DNA of 40,418 bases from positions 1 through 40,418 of the forward strand of contig SVRV01000023.1 of NCBI GenBank assembly GCA_015064635.1, given 5' to 3'. The translations under genes and the position numbers were made by a program. This DNA comes from Oscillospiraceae bacterium (GTDB taxonomy: Bacteria > Bacillota > Clostridia > Oscillospirales > SIG627). Shown one piece after another: positions 13,184 through 20,529 of this stretch (its first letter is position 1; every line of letters begins with the position of its first letter). Below the pieces are notes generated by a model. It saw only the letters and a program-made list of their open reading frames with translations, did not search any database and was not told the DNA's origin.

Positions 13184-15268
13184 GTTGTACCAATCGGGAT
13201 ATATGATTTTGTAATTTTCGAATCCGTGGATAGTAATGTCAATTTTGCCCTCCGACTTATTCCATGTAATGTCAATCTTGCCTTTGGGGTATGACCAATT
13301 TTTAAGGCTTCCCTTTCCGAGCCTTTCGGGAAGAGCGGGAAGGATATACAGCTCATCTCCTCTTACACGGAACAACATTTCCTGAACTGCGGCAACAGCA
13401 CCCGTAACACCGTCAAGCTGAACAGTTGCGGGAAGTACTCCTGCTGTCCAGGAGCCACGGTCACAATAATCAACACCAAGGGACAAGAAGTTTTCGGTCA
13501 TACAATACTTCACAAGTCCGTCAAGCATTGAAAGAGCGTCCTCACCTCTTCCGAGTCTTGAATAAATCGCCGACATATGAGGATAAGTCCATCCCGCAAA
13601 TCCGCCCAGCTCACGCATATCGCAAGCCTTTTCAAAGGCGGAGATAAGAGGCGAATCTTTTCCTATCTCATCCCCCGGGAACAAGGGATAAATATGGGAT
13701 AGGTGACGGTGTAAGTAAAAATCTTCAAGGTCATCCGACATCCATTCGGAAACAGCGCCGTCGCCGTTGATTTTATATTCGGGTATCTCCGAAAGTATCT
13801 CTTTCCACAATGCTACACGCTTTTCGTCAATAAAGTGAGTTTTTGAACAAGTAACAAGATTTGTCAACAATTCCTTGAGCAGTGCATAATCCATTGTGGC
13901 ATTTTTTACTGCGGGACAAGGATGTGTGAGTCCCACCTTTTCGGGGTGTGACATATCAACAAAATTCCTTGGTGAATTTTCGGGTGAAACAGAGGGGATG
14001 ATTTCCACCTTGCCGTTTTCTCTTGTTATATAATCCTCGAAAAATGCAGCTGTTTCAAGCATAAAGGGAAGTATTTCAGACCTGAGCAGCTCTTCATCCC
14101 CCGTGTATACATAGTACTCCCAAAAATGACGGCAAAGCCACGGAGCGGCTGAAATATAATTAATTATGACGGGAACATTTGGGGAAGGATAAGCGGAAAC
14201 GGGAGTGGAATAAACACTCACAAATATTCCTCTGCATCCGAAAAGCTTTCGTGCCGCTTCCCTGCATTTATCCATTTGGTTAAAATAGTAATGAATAAGA
14301 GGTTTTACAAGATGTGAAAGTCCACCGACAGAGGTGTGCTGATATATTATCTGTACATTTTCATTAGCTACATTCTGTGCCCACATCGGGTCTTTTTCAC
14401 CGCACCAAAGTCCGTAAAGCGGAAAAGGATACCCATTTTCGGAAGTGCCCGAAACGAAGAGATAACGTCCCCATCGCCACAGCTTTTCCACAAGCTCTGC
14501 TGATATTCCGTTATCGTTGTTATCCTCAATAAGTGCTTCGTTATGAGTATCCGACTCTTTGCAAAGAGAGAGTGTCGCTTCCCCCATTGCATCTTTCCAC
14601 TTCTCAAGGTGCCTTTCAAAAAGGGTGTCATAATCAAGATTCGGAATATTGCCAAAAGAAAGCATTATCTCAATTCGGTTTGTATCTTCTATAAGAGTAG
14701 CACCTTCGACTTCCTTCTTTACACCGCCGACAAAAGTGACCTTGGTGCTAAGAGATTCGGGAATTGAAAGCTTTACTGTAAAGGGTGCATCGGATGTACA
14801 TCTGTACGCCACAATATCATCCGCCATTGAAACAAAGGCACGGCGGCAAATTTTTGCGTCTCCCTCGTGATAGGTAACAAAGGCTTCACCTTTTTCAAGG
14901 TCAATGCCACGTCTGTATTTTGAAAAGGGTGCTTTGCAAGTAAATGTTATCCGAAACTCATACGGTACCGAGGGTACGGGCGGATATACGGGGTTATATC
15001 CCTTATCACGCAATGCGTTGCAAAGGATGAAATTTGCCTCTTTATACTCCCCTCTTTTTACCATGTCTCGCATTTTTCGGAAATCTTCGGATACATCGGG
15101 GAGAAAATCGGCATCACCGCCCTCCCATCGGTCAAAGCGGTTGATATTAATGCATTCGGTGCCGACACTGCCAAAAAGCATGGCAGAGGTAATTCCGTTG
15201 CCCAATGGCAACGCTTCCATCCAACGTCTTGATGGAAAAGAAGGAGATTTTTTAGTCCATATTTTCAT
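13175..15268 (-). CDS. Glycoside hydrolase family 95-like protein (alpha-L-fucosidase/galactosidase type)
   Basis: This 697-residue protein resembles GH95 inverting glycosidases. The N-terminal beta-domain opens W-MEALPLGNGITSAMLFGSVGTECININ, the usual GH95 start. The (alpha/alpha)6 barrel contains the HRHLSHIYPLFPGDE motif (about residues 528-542), GWTYPHMSAIYSRLG (about 565-579) and the terminal VQLDGVTGAVAAVQEMLF (about 627-644), comparable with the QIDGNFG segment of GH95. The family is usually 750-800 residues, so this one is somewhat short, and some GH95 positions (for example GNFG) differ, so activity on fucosides is not certain. There is no signal peptide: it would be cytoplasmic and act on imported oligosaccharides. 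It overlaps the upstream GNAT gene by 17 nt. Confidence 0.72.
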   Translation of the reverse strand: MKIWTKKSPSFPSRRWMEALPLGNGITSAMLFGSVGTECININRFDRWEGGDADFLPDVSEDFRKMRDMVKRGEYKEANFILCNALRDKGYNPVYPPVPSVPYEFRITFTCKAPFSKYRRGIDLEKGEAFVTYHEGDAKICRRAFVSMADDIVAYRCTSDAPFTVKLSIPESLSTKVTFVGGVKKEVEGATLIEDTNRIEIMLSFGNIPNLDYDTLFERHLEKWKDAMGEATLSLCKESDTHNEALIEDNNDNGISAELVEKLWRWGRYLFVSGTSENGYPFPLYGLWCGEKDPMWAQNVANENVQIIYQHTSVGGLSHLVKPLIHYYFNQMDKCREAARKLFGCRGIFVSVYSTPVSAYPSPNVPVIINYISAAPWLCRHFWEYYVYTGDEELLRSEILPFMLETAAFFEDYITRENGKVEIIPSVSPENSPRNFVDMSHPEKVGLTHPCPAVKNATMDYALLKELLTNLVTCSKTHFIDEKRVALWKEILSEIPEYKINGDGAVSEWMSDDLEDFYLHRHLSHIYPLFPGDEIGKDSPLISAFEKACDMRELGGFAGWTYPHMSAIYSRLGRGEDALSMLDGLVKYCMTENFLSLGVDYCDRGSWTAGVLPATVQLDGVTGAVAAVQEMLFRVRGDELYILPALPERLGKGSLKNWSYPKGKIDITWNKSEGKIDITIHGFENYKIIYPDWYNKG

Positions 15269-15770
15269 TTTTTATTTCCTCCGTTACATCCAGCTCATAA
15301 ATTGCAAAAAGGAATGGATGCTCCGAGTCTCTCGCTTTTTTTACAAGCTTGAAGCCGAAAGCCTCGTAAAATGCGCGGAGCTTTGCGTTGTCATAAACCA
15401 TGAGGAGTCTCATTTTATCGGCTCCGTATTCATTGGATTTTTTTATACAATGGGACAAAAGGAGTCTGCCAAGTCCAAGATGCTGATATTCGGGAAGCAC
15501 CGCAAAGCGTGTAAAGGAGTACACAGTGGGTTCGACTCTTTTAAGCTGTACACAGCCTGCCATTTTGCCGTCAACAAATACACCGTAAAAATGAGTTCCG
15601 TTTTTCTTTGTCTCTATTAAATCCTCAAGTGTTACAAAAGCCGCACATGACGGATAATTCTCCTTGGTGAAGCCGTACTTTTCACAGTTAGGCAAAAACG
15701 CCTTATGTATTGTTTCAAGACACAGCGGAAGCTCCTCAAAGGAAAGTGATTTAATTATCTTTTCTGACAT
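15252..15770 (-). CDS. GNAT family N-acetyltransferase
   Basis: A 172-residue acetyl-CoA-dependent acyltransferase of the GNAT fold. The core is visible: the beta4 strand YSFTRFAVLPEYQHLGLGRLLL (about residues 88-109), with the Q/R-x-x-G-x-G/A type CoA loop (QHLGLG), and the C-terminal LRAFYEAFGFKLV (about 130-142). The acceptor is unknown; amino acids, aminoglycosides or proteins are all possible. The start follows TTAGGACGGTTTT. The gene runs into the GH95-like gene. Confidence 0.85.
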   Translation of the reverse strand: MSEKIIKSLSFEELPLCLETIHKAFLPNCEKYGFTKENYPSCAAFVTLEDLIETKKNGTHFYGVFVDGKMAGCVQLKRVEPTVYSFTRFAVLPEYQHLGLGRLLLSHCIKKSNEYGADKMRLLMVYDNAKLRAFYEAFGFKLVKKARDSEHPFLFAIYELDVTEEIKNENMD

Positions 15771-15895
15771 AAAACCGTCCTAAATTGATTTTTTGTTGAT
15801 TATAAAATTTGCAAACGATTTAGATAGCAATAACTTCTAAAATTAAAAATCAGATGCATCTATTATATATTGTTTCGTATATTTACTTCTTTTAA

Positions 15896-15928
15896 AAACT
15901 CATACTGTTTTGCGAATCATATGAGTTT
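15896..15928 (-). terminator. Terminator of four-helix-bundle gene copy 2
   Basis: AAACTCATA (15896-15904) and TATGAGTTT (15920-15928) form a 9-bp stem with a 15-nt loop. On the minus strand it is followed by TTTTTAAAAG. The TGA stop (15917-15919) is in the loop, so the hairpin overlaps the last codons. Confidence 0.6.
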
Positions 15929-16288
15929 GCCTTTTGCAGAGTTTTCTTTCACAGTGTTTATTGACGAAATCAACATTCTGCGAATTTGACCGCAGTTATT
16001 TATTATTGATTTGTATTGTTCATCATCAATATATCCTGTCCTATTAAGAAGTTCTAACCAATATTCTGATTCATAACATTCTTTTAACGCAATTTGCATT
16101 TTTGAAATAAAATCTGCCGTTCCATGAGCATATTTTGATTCGTGAATATTGGCACCAATAGATGTTCCCGAACGCATAAGCTGATTTGTCATAACGCTTT
16201 CTCTTTTTATTTCTTTAATGCTCTTACACATGTTTATTATTTCTACTGCAAAATCTTTTGCTTTATCAAGCATTATACTTTCAGCCAT
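15917..16288 (-). CDS. Four-helix-bundle protein (S23/IVP, bAvd-like family), copy 2
   Basis: The 123-residue paralogue of the protein at 1440-1790. It shares the key segments FAVEII/VN, TNQLMRSGTSIGANIHES, IALKECYESEYWLEL and LISSINTVK, while the N-terminus and the loop after helix 3 differ. An extra four or five residues (KEIKRES) sit between helices 1 and 2. As in copy 1, a symmetrical linker/hairpin array lies directly upstream, with the first linker 22 nt before the start codon. A promoter at 16504-16532 would transcribe the array as the leader of this gene. The ribosome site is AGGATG. There is no 23S rRNA gene, reverse transcriptase or variable-repeat target near, so neither an rRNA intervening sequence nor a diversity-generating retroelement explains it. 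Confidence 0.8.
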   Translation of the reverse strand: MAESIMLDKAKDFAVEIINMCKSIKEIKRESVMTNQLMRSGTSIGANIHESKYAHGTADFISKMQIALKECYESEYWLELLNRTGYIDDEQYKSIINNCGQIRRMLISSINTVKENSAKGKLI

Positions 16289-16309
16289 ATTCTACATCCT
16301 ATCATTTTT

Positions 16310-16505
16310 TAGCTAAATTTTGCAACAAGTTGCAAAGCTAAATTATTTCGTTTCTCTCCATAGCTAAATTGTTTCATTGAAACAGCTAAATTAAATTCTC
16401 TTTAAGCGTACATCAGTACATTTAGCTGTCGCAGACAATTTAGCTGAGCTTGCTCAATTTAGCTCGCTTGGCGAATTTAGCTATGAATTATCTTTTAGAA
16501 TTCAT
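16310..16505 (-). ncRNA. Symmetrical 4+4 linker/hairpin array, copy 2 (candidate leader RNA)
   Basis: On the plus strand four AGCTAAATT linkers (16311-16319, 16336-16344, 16362-16370, 16384-16392) precede a core with GTACATCAGTAC (16408-16419). Four reverse complements follow (ATTTAGCT 16420-16427; AATTTAGCT 16437-16445, 16456-16464, 16474-16482). Stems between linkers: TTTGCAAC/GTTGCAAA (16319-16336), GTTTC-ATT-GAAAC (16371-16383), TGTC-GCA-GACA (16427-16437), TGAGC-TT-GCTCA (16445-16456) and TCGC-TTG-GCGA (16464-16474). The spacer 16345-16360 is not a hairpin. An outer hairpin ATGAATT/AATTCAT spans 16483-16505. The number of linkers, the orientation flip, the core motif and the distance to the gene match copy 1, although linkers and hairpins differ in sequence. 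Together with the promoter at 16504-16532, this suggests a transcribed structured leader. Function unknown. Confidence 0.72.
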
Positions 16506-16532
16506 TATACCATAAAATTTTTTATAATTCAA
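16504..16532 (-). promoter_or_regulatory. Promoter reading into array copy 2 and the four-helix-bundle gene
   Basis: Minus strand: TTGAAT (16527-16532), 17-nt spacer, perfect TATAAT (16504-16509). The predicted start near 16497 lies at the distal edge of the array, giving a leader of about 210 nt that contains all eight linkers. Confidence 0.7.
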
Positions 16533-16555
16533 GCATATTTTACGCAAATCAAGTA

Positions 16556-16584
16556 TTGACCTTAAAAGAAAAATTTGGTATAAT
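16556..16584 (+). promoter_or_regulatory. glnA promoter
   Basis: TTGACC (16556-16561), 17 nt, perfect TATAAT (16579-16584). The start near 16591 leaves a leader of about 36 nt. No GlnR-type box was recognised. Confidence 0.8.
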
Positions 16585-16626
16585 AAGACAAATTCAGGCA
16601 ATTATAAAACAAAAAGGAGTAATTAT

Positions 16627-18051
16627 ATGTCAAAGAGCGTAAATGATATTATAGCACTTATCAAAGAAAACGACATTAAGATGGTTGACTTCAAGATGGT
16701 TGACATCAACGGTCAGTACAGACACGTTACTATCCCCGCAGAGAATTTCTCCGAGGATACAATGAAGAGCGGTATCGGCTTTGATGCCTCCAACTACGGT
16801 TATGCAGTTGTTGAAAAGAGCGACATGGTATTCATCCCCGACCCCGACACTGCAGTTATAGACCCCTTCTGCGAAATTCCTACCCTTTCGATGACAGGTA
16901 ACGCAATGATAATCGAAAGTCCCGAAAACCGTCCTCTTGCACAGTATCCCAGAAACATTATCAAGGCTGCTGTTAAGGCAATGCAGGACAGCGGTGTTGC
17001 TGACACAATGTACATTCTCCCCGAATTTGAGTTCTATCTCTTCGATGATGTTACATGGGGTGTTGACGGAAACTACATCGGTGCATCCGTTGATGCAAAG
17101 CAGTCATACTGGAACAGCACTGTTGAAGGACACGGTGTTGTTGTTCCCAAGCAGAAGAACTATCATATTGCAAAGCCCTTTGACATCTCATATGAATGCC
17201 GCAGTGAAATGTGCATGCACATGAAGGATGCAGGCATCGAGATTAATTACCACCACCCCGAGGTTGCGGCATCAGGTCAGTTTGAAATCGAGCCTCAGCT
17301 CGGCGAAGTTGTTCACATGGCTGATGCTACAATGATGATAAAGTACATCATCCACAACACAGCCCTCAAGTACGGCAAGTCCGCAACATTCATGCCCAAG
17401 CCCATTTACGGTGAGGCAGGAAGCGGTATGCACGTTCACATGCTTCTTATGAAGGACGGAAAGCCCGTGTTCTCTGATGATAACGGTTATGCTCATCTCA
17501 GCGAAACCGCACACTACTTCATGGGCGGTCTTCTCAAGCACATCGCATCTATCTGTGCTATCGCAAACCCCAGCACAAACTCCTTCAAGAGACTTGTGCC
17601 CGGCTTTGAAGCACCCGTTACAGTTGGATACGCTACATCAAACAGAAGTGCGGTAATCCGTATCCCCGCATATGCAAAGAGCCCCGAAAAGAGACGTTTC
17701 GAGCTTCGTAACCCCGATGCAACATGTAACCCCTACTTCTGCTATGCGGCAATTCTCATGGCAGGTCTTGACGGTATCAAGAACAAGATTGACCCTCATG
17801 CAAACGGATGGGGTCCCTACGACGTTAACCTTTACCACCTCAGTGACGAGGAAAAGGCAAAGCTTCATCACCTTCCCACATCTCTTGACGAGGCACTTGA
17901 CGCTCTTGAAGCTGACAATGACTATCTCACAGCAGACGGTGTATTCCCCAAGGAACTCCTTGCCAACTTCATCAAGGCTAAGCGTGAAGAGTGCCGTCAG
18001 CTCGCCGCTATTCCTCATCCCGCAGAATTTGACAAATATTATAACCTTTAA
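16627..18051 (+). CDS. glnA: Type I glutamine synthetase
   Basis: This 474-residue enzyme makes glutamine from glutamate, ammonia and ATP as a cytoplasmic dodecamer. Family motifs: DINGQYRHVTIPA near the N-terminus, the metal-binding EFEFYLFDD (about 137-145), GQFEIEPQLG (about 217-226), EAGSGMHVHML (about 262-272), the NPSTNSFKRLVPGFEAP loop (about 318-334), NRSAVIRIP (about 345-353) and the RRFELRNPDATCNPY segment (about 360-375). The E. coli adenylylation region (NLYDLP) reads NLYHLS here, and no adenylyltransferase is nearby. Codon bias suggests high expression. The ribosome site AAAAGGAGTAATTAT is strong. The gene is monocistronic, ended by the terminator at 18060-18098. Confidence 0.95.
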   Translation: MSKSVNDIIALIKENDIKMVDFKMVDINGQYRHVTIPAENFSEDTMKSGIGFDASNYGYAVVEKSDMVFIPDPDTAVIDPFCEIPTLSMTGNAMIIESPENRPLAQYPRNIIKAAVKAMQDSGVADTMYILPEFEFYLFDDVTWGVDGNYIGASVDAKQSYWNSTVEGHGVVVPKQKNYHIAKPFDISYECRSEMCMHMKDAGIEINYHHPEVAASGQFEIEPQLGEVVHMADATMMIKYIIHNTALKYGKSATFMPKPIYGEAGSGMHVHMLLMKDGKPVFSDDNGYAHLSETAHYFMGGLLKHIASICAIANPSTNSFKRLVPGFEAPVTVGYATSNRSAVIRIPAYAKSPEKRRFELRNPDATCNPYFCYAAILMAGLDGIKNKIDPHANGWGPYDVNLYHLSDEEKAKLHHLPTSLDEALDALEADNDYLTADGVFPKELLANFIKAKREECRQLAAIPHPAEFDKYYNL

Positions 18052-18059
18052 TGCATTTT

Positions 18060-18098
18060 GGAGAAGTAAGACAGAAATGTTTTACTTCTCCTTTTTTT
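18060..18098 (+). terminator. glnA terminator
   Basis: GGAGAAGTAA (18060-18069) and TTACTTCTCC (18082-18091) form a 10-bp stem followed by seven T residues: a textbook intrinsic terminator. Confidence 0.9.
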
Positions 18099-18101
18099 CT
18101 A

Positions 18102-18130
18102 TTGAAATATACACGCTTTTGTGGTAGAAT
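18102..18130 (+). promoter_or_regulatory. Promoter of the DUF4886-reductase fusion gene
   Basis: TTGAAA (18102-18107), 17 nt, TAGAAT (18125-18130), directly after the glnA terminator. The ribosome site AAGGACGG precedes the start at 18154. Confidence 0.65.
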
Positions 18131-18153
18131 CTTTTCAAAGGACGGTGTTTTGA

Positions 18154-19989
18154 ATGAATATACTTGCTATCGGAAACAGCTTTTCCAATGATGCAACACA
18201 TTATCTGTACAAAATTGTACAGGAAAAAAAGTGGGATATAAATCTTGCAAACCTATATATCGGCGGCTGTAGGCTTTGTCAGCATGCAGACAACCTAAAA
18301 AACGGAACTGAAAAATATTTATTGTATTTTAACTCAAAAAGCACAGGCTTTTATGTCGGTATTGAAGAAGCGATAAATGCCAAAAAATGGGACGTTATCA
18401 CCATTCAGCAAGGAAGTATTCACAGCTTTGACGAGGAAAATTACTATCCTCACATAACCTATCTTCTTGATTACATAAGAGAAAAACAGCCTCTTGCGAA
18501 GGTGTTTTTACATGAGACCTGGGGTTATGATGCCCCTTATCTGCACGATCACACGCCATTTTCAAGTTTTGAGGAGATGAGCGAAAAGGTAATTGAAACC
18601 TATAAAAAGGTGTATGCCGACAACAGATTTGACGGCTTTATTCCCTCAGGAGAGCTCCTGTTGAAGCTATACAAAAGCGGTATGAAAAGGCTTCACCGTG
18701 ACTGTGTGCACGTAAGTCTCGGTGCAGGGCGATATGCTCTCGCACTTTTGTGGTATAGGAGTCTTACAGGCAGAAGTGTATTTGATATAAAGTTCAATGA
18801 ATTTGATGAAAAAATTACAGACGATGAAATAAAGCTTATTAAAGAAGCAGTTGACTCGTTTTCTCCGCCCAAGGGAATGTACGGCATTAATAAAAAGCTT
18901 GGCTTTGGCTGTATGAGAATGACAATGAAGGATGACGAGGTGGATTATGATGTCTTTTGCGAAATGATTGACTCCTTCCTTGCAGGCGGCTTCAACTACT
19001 TTGACACCGCTCACGGTTACATTGGAGGAAAGAGTGAAACCGCTCTTCGTGACTGTCTTGTAAAGCGTTATCCAAGAGACCGCTTTATTCTCACAAACAA
19101 GCTGTCACACAATTACTTTAGCGACGAAAAGGACATCCGTCCCTTCTTCGAAAGTCAGCTTGAGCTTTGCGGAGTTGAGTATTTCGACTTTTATCTCATG
19201 CACGCACAGACAAGAGAGCTTTATGCAAAGTACAAGCGTTGCCGAGCTTATGAAATTGCCCTTGAGCTTAAAAAGGAAGGTAAGATAAAGCACTTCGGTA
19301 TCTCCTTCCATGATACAGCCGATTTTCTTGAAGAATTGCTCATTGAGCATCCCGAAATTGAGGTTGTGCAGATTCAGCTGAATTATCTCGACTTTGAAGA
19401 TGCATCTGTACAGTCAAGAAAGGCTTATGAGGTTTGTCGCAAGTACAACAAGGGTGTAATTATCATGGAGCCTGTCAAGGGCGGAAGCCTTGTAAACCTG
19501 CCTGACGCGGCAAAGGCTGTTTTTGACGAGCTTGGAAAATACTCTTACGCAAGCTATGCCCTCCGCTTTGCGGCAGGCTTTGAGGGTGTGATTTCGGTGC
19601 TGTCGGGTATGGGCAATATGCAAATGCTGAAAGATAATATGAGTCATCTCTACTCCCCTGTCCCATTAAAAGAAACCGAAAAAGAAGCAGTAAAAAAGGT
19701 TACGGAGATTATACGTGCCGGCGGAAGCATTCAATGTACCGATTGCCGCTACTGTATGGAAAGATGTCCGCAGAATATTCCCATTCCCTCGGTCTTTGCC
19801 TGCCTGAATTCCAAGGAAATATTCAATAACTGGTCAGCAGACTATTATTACAGCACGGTAACCAAGGAAAAAGGCAAGGCATCCGACTGCATCGAATGCG
19901 GTCTTTGTGAGGAAACCTGCCCTCAGCATCTTGAAATAAGAGAACTGTTAAAGAAGGCTGTGGAAAAATTTGAAAAGAAGGAAAAATAG
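18154..19989 (+). CDS. Fusion: DUF4886 SGNH-hydrolase-like domain, aldo/keto reductase and 2x[4Fe-4S] domain
   Basis: A 611-residue protein made of three parts. Residues 1 to about 235 resemble DUF4886, a GDSL/SGNH-hydrolase-like family, starting ILAIGNSFSNDATHYLY (block I serine in GNSFS) and ending near HVSLGAGRYALALLWY. From about 247 it is an aldo/keto reductase: GFGCMRMT, NYFDTAHGYIGGKSE (catalytic Asp and Tyr), ILTNKL (Lys) and FYLMHA (His), then HFGISFHD and EPVKGGSL. The end (about 527-600) carries CTDCRYCMERCP and CIECGLCEETCP, each holding four cysteines for [4Fe-4S] clusters. The reductase-plus-clusters half is a known type in Clostridia; its fusion to DUF4886 is not one I know. 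The frame is continuous, with no internal ribosome site of note before the reductase. Suggested role: removing an acyl group and reducing a sugar-like substrate. The substrate is unknown. Confidence 0.82.
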   Translation: MNILAIGNSFSNDATHYLYKIVQEKKWDINLANLYIGGCRLCQHADNLKNGTEKYLLYFNSKSTGFYVGIEEAINAKKWDVITIQQGSIHSFDEENYYPHITYLLDYIREKQPLAKVFLHETWGYDAPYLHDHTPFSSFEEMSEKVIETYKKVYADNRFDGFIPSGELLLKLYKSGMKRLHRDCVHVSLGAGRYALALLWYRSLTGRSVFDIKFNEFDEKITDDEIKLIKEAVDSFSPPKGMYGINKKLGFGCMRMTMKDDEVDYDVFCEMIDSFLAGGFNYFDTAHGYIGGKSETALRDCLVKRYPRDRFILTNKLSHNYFSDEKDIRPFFESQLELCGVEYFDFYLMHAQTRELYAKYKRCRAYEIALELKKEGKIKHFGISFHDTADFLEELLIEHPEIEVVQIQLNYLDFEDASVQSRKAYEVCRKYNKGVIIMEPVKGGSLVNLPDAAKAVFDELGKYSYASYALRFAAGFEGVISVLSGMGNMQMLKDNMSHLYSPVPLKETEKEAVKKVTEIIRAGGSIQCTDCRYCMERCPQNIPIPSVFACLNSKEIFNNWSADYYYSTVTKEKGKASDCIECGLCEETCPQHLEIRELLKKAVEKFEKKEK

Positions 19990-19997
19990 TTGTTATC

Positions 19998-20038
19998 TTG
20001 GGGAAGGGTGCTTTTTTGAAAAAAGCACCCTTCCCCAA
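19998..20038. terminator. Near-perfect 41-nt palindrome after the fusion gene
   Basis: A 20-nt arm (19998-20017) beginning TTGGGGAAGGG pairs fully with its reverse complement (20019-20038) around one central base. It can act as a terminator using the internal T6 tract. A length and perfection beyond ordinary need suggest a dispersed genomic palindrome. Confidence 0.6.
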
Positions 20039-20092
20039 ACCCTTTCCCCAAAAATAAATTTTAAGTTTTTATGATTAAATATTAATTTTCTA

Positions 20093-20145
20093 TTGACAAA
20101 CCCATTCTAACGTGTTAGAATGGGTTTGTAATCTAATGCGTTAGA
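20093..20145 (+). promoter_or_regulatory. BlaI-type promoter with two operators
   Basis: Perfect TTGACA (20093-20098), 17 nt, TAGAAT (20116-20121). Operator 1, TCTAA-CGTG-TTAGA, lies between and over the -10 and belongs to a 15-bp perfect inverted repeat (20096-20110 / 20115-20129). Operator 2, TCTAA-TGCG-TTAGA, is at 20132-20145. Two equal dyads of this kind are typical of BlaI/MecI autoregulation. Confidence 0.85.
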
Positions 20146-20160
20146 ATGGAGAAGAGAAGA

Positions 20161-20529
20161 ATGGAAACACCGAAAATTTTTGAAAGCGAATACCGATTTT
20201 GTTTACTGCTGTGGGAGAACGAGCCCATAAAAAGCCCCGACCTTGCAAAGCTATGCTTTGAAAAGCTTGGATGGAAGCCGTCCACAACCTACACTGTAAT
20301 CAAAAGGCTTTCCGAAAGAGGAGTTTTGAAAAACGAAAAAACCGTAGTAACTTCTCTTATTTCAAAAGAAGAAGCACAGGCATCCGAAATTGACGAGCTT
20401 GTTGAAAAACGATTTGAAGGCTCACTGCCCGCATTTGTTGCGGCATTCACAAAGCACCAAAAGCTCAGTAAATCGGAAATTAACGAGCTTCAGGCTATGA
20501 TTGATTCTGCCAAAAAAGGAGACACGTGA
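20161..20529 (+). CDS. BlaI/MecI family transcriptional repressor
   Basis: About 122 residues, the normal size of BlaI/MecI repressors. The N-terminal winged HTH is clear: ESEYRFCLLLWENEPIKSPDLAKLC, then WKPSTTYTVIKRLSERGVLKNEK (about residues 35-57), whose STTYTVIKRL segment is the recognition helix. The C-terminal helices (about 75-122) form the dimerisation and cleavage region. It should bind the two TCTAA-N4-TTAGA dyads just upstream and block its own operon. The ATG at 20161 is preferred because GGAGAAG precedes it; the ATG at 20146 lies inside operator 2 without a ribosome site. The M56 sensor gene overlaps its stop by one base. Confidence 0.9.
   Translation: METPKIFESEYRFCLLLWENEPIKSPDLAKLCFEKLGWKPSTTYTVIKRLSERGVLKNEKTVVTSLISKEEAQASEIDELVEKRFEGSLPAFVAAFTKHQKLSKSEINELQAMIDSAKKGDT

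Noticed and set aside
14904..15620. 238-codon plus-strand frame over the GH95-like and GNAT genes
   Set aside because: Antisense to two overlapping genes with clear motifs; no ribosome site or domain.
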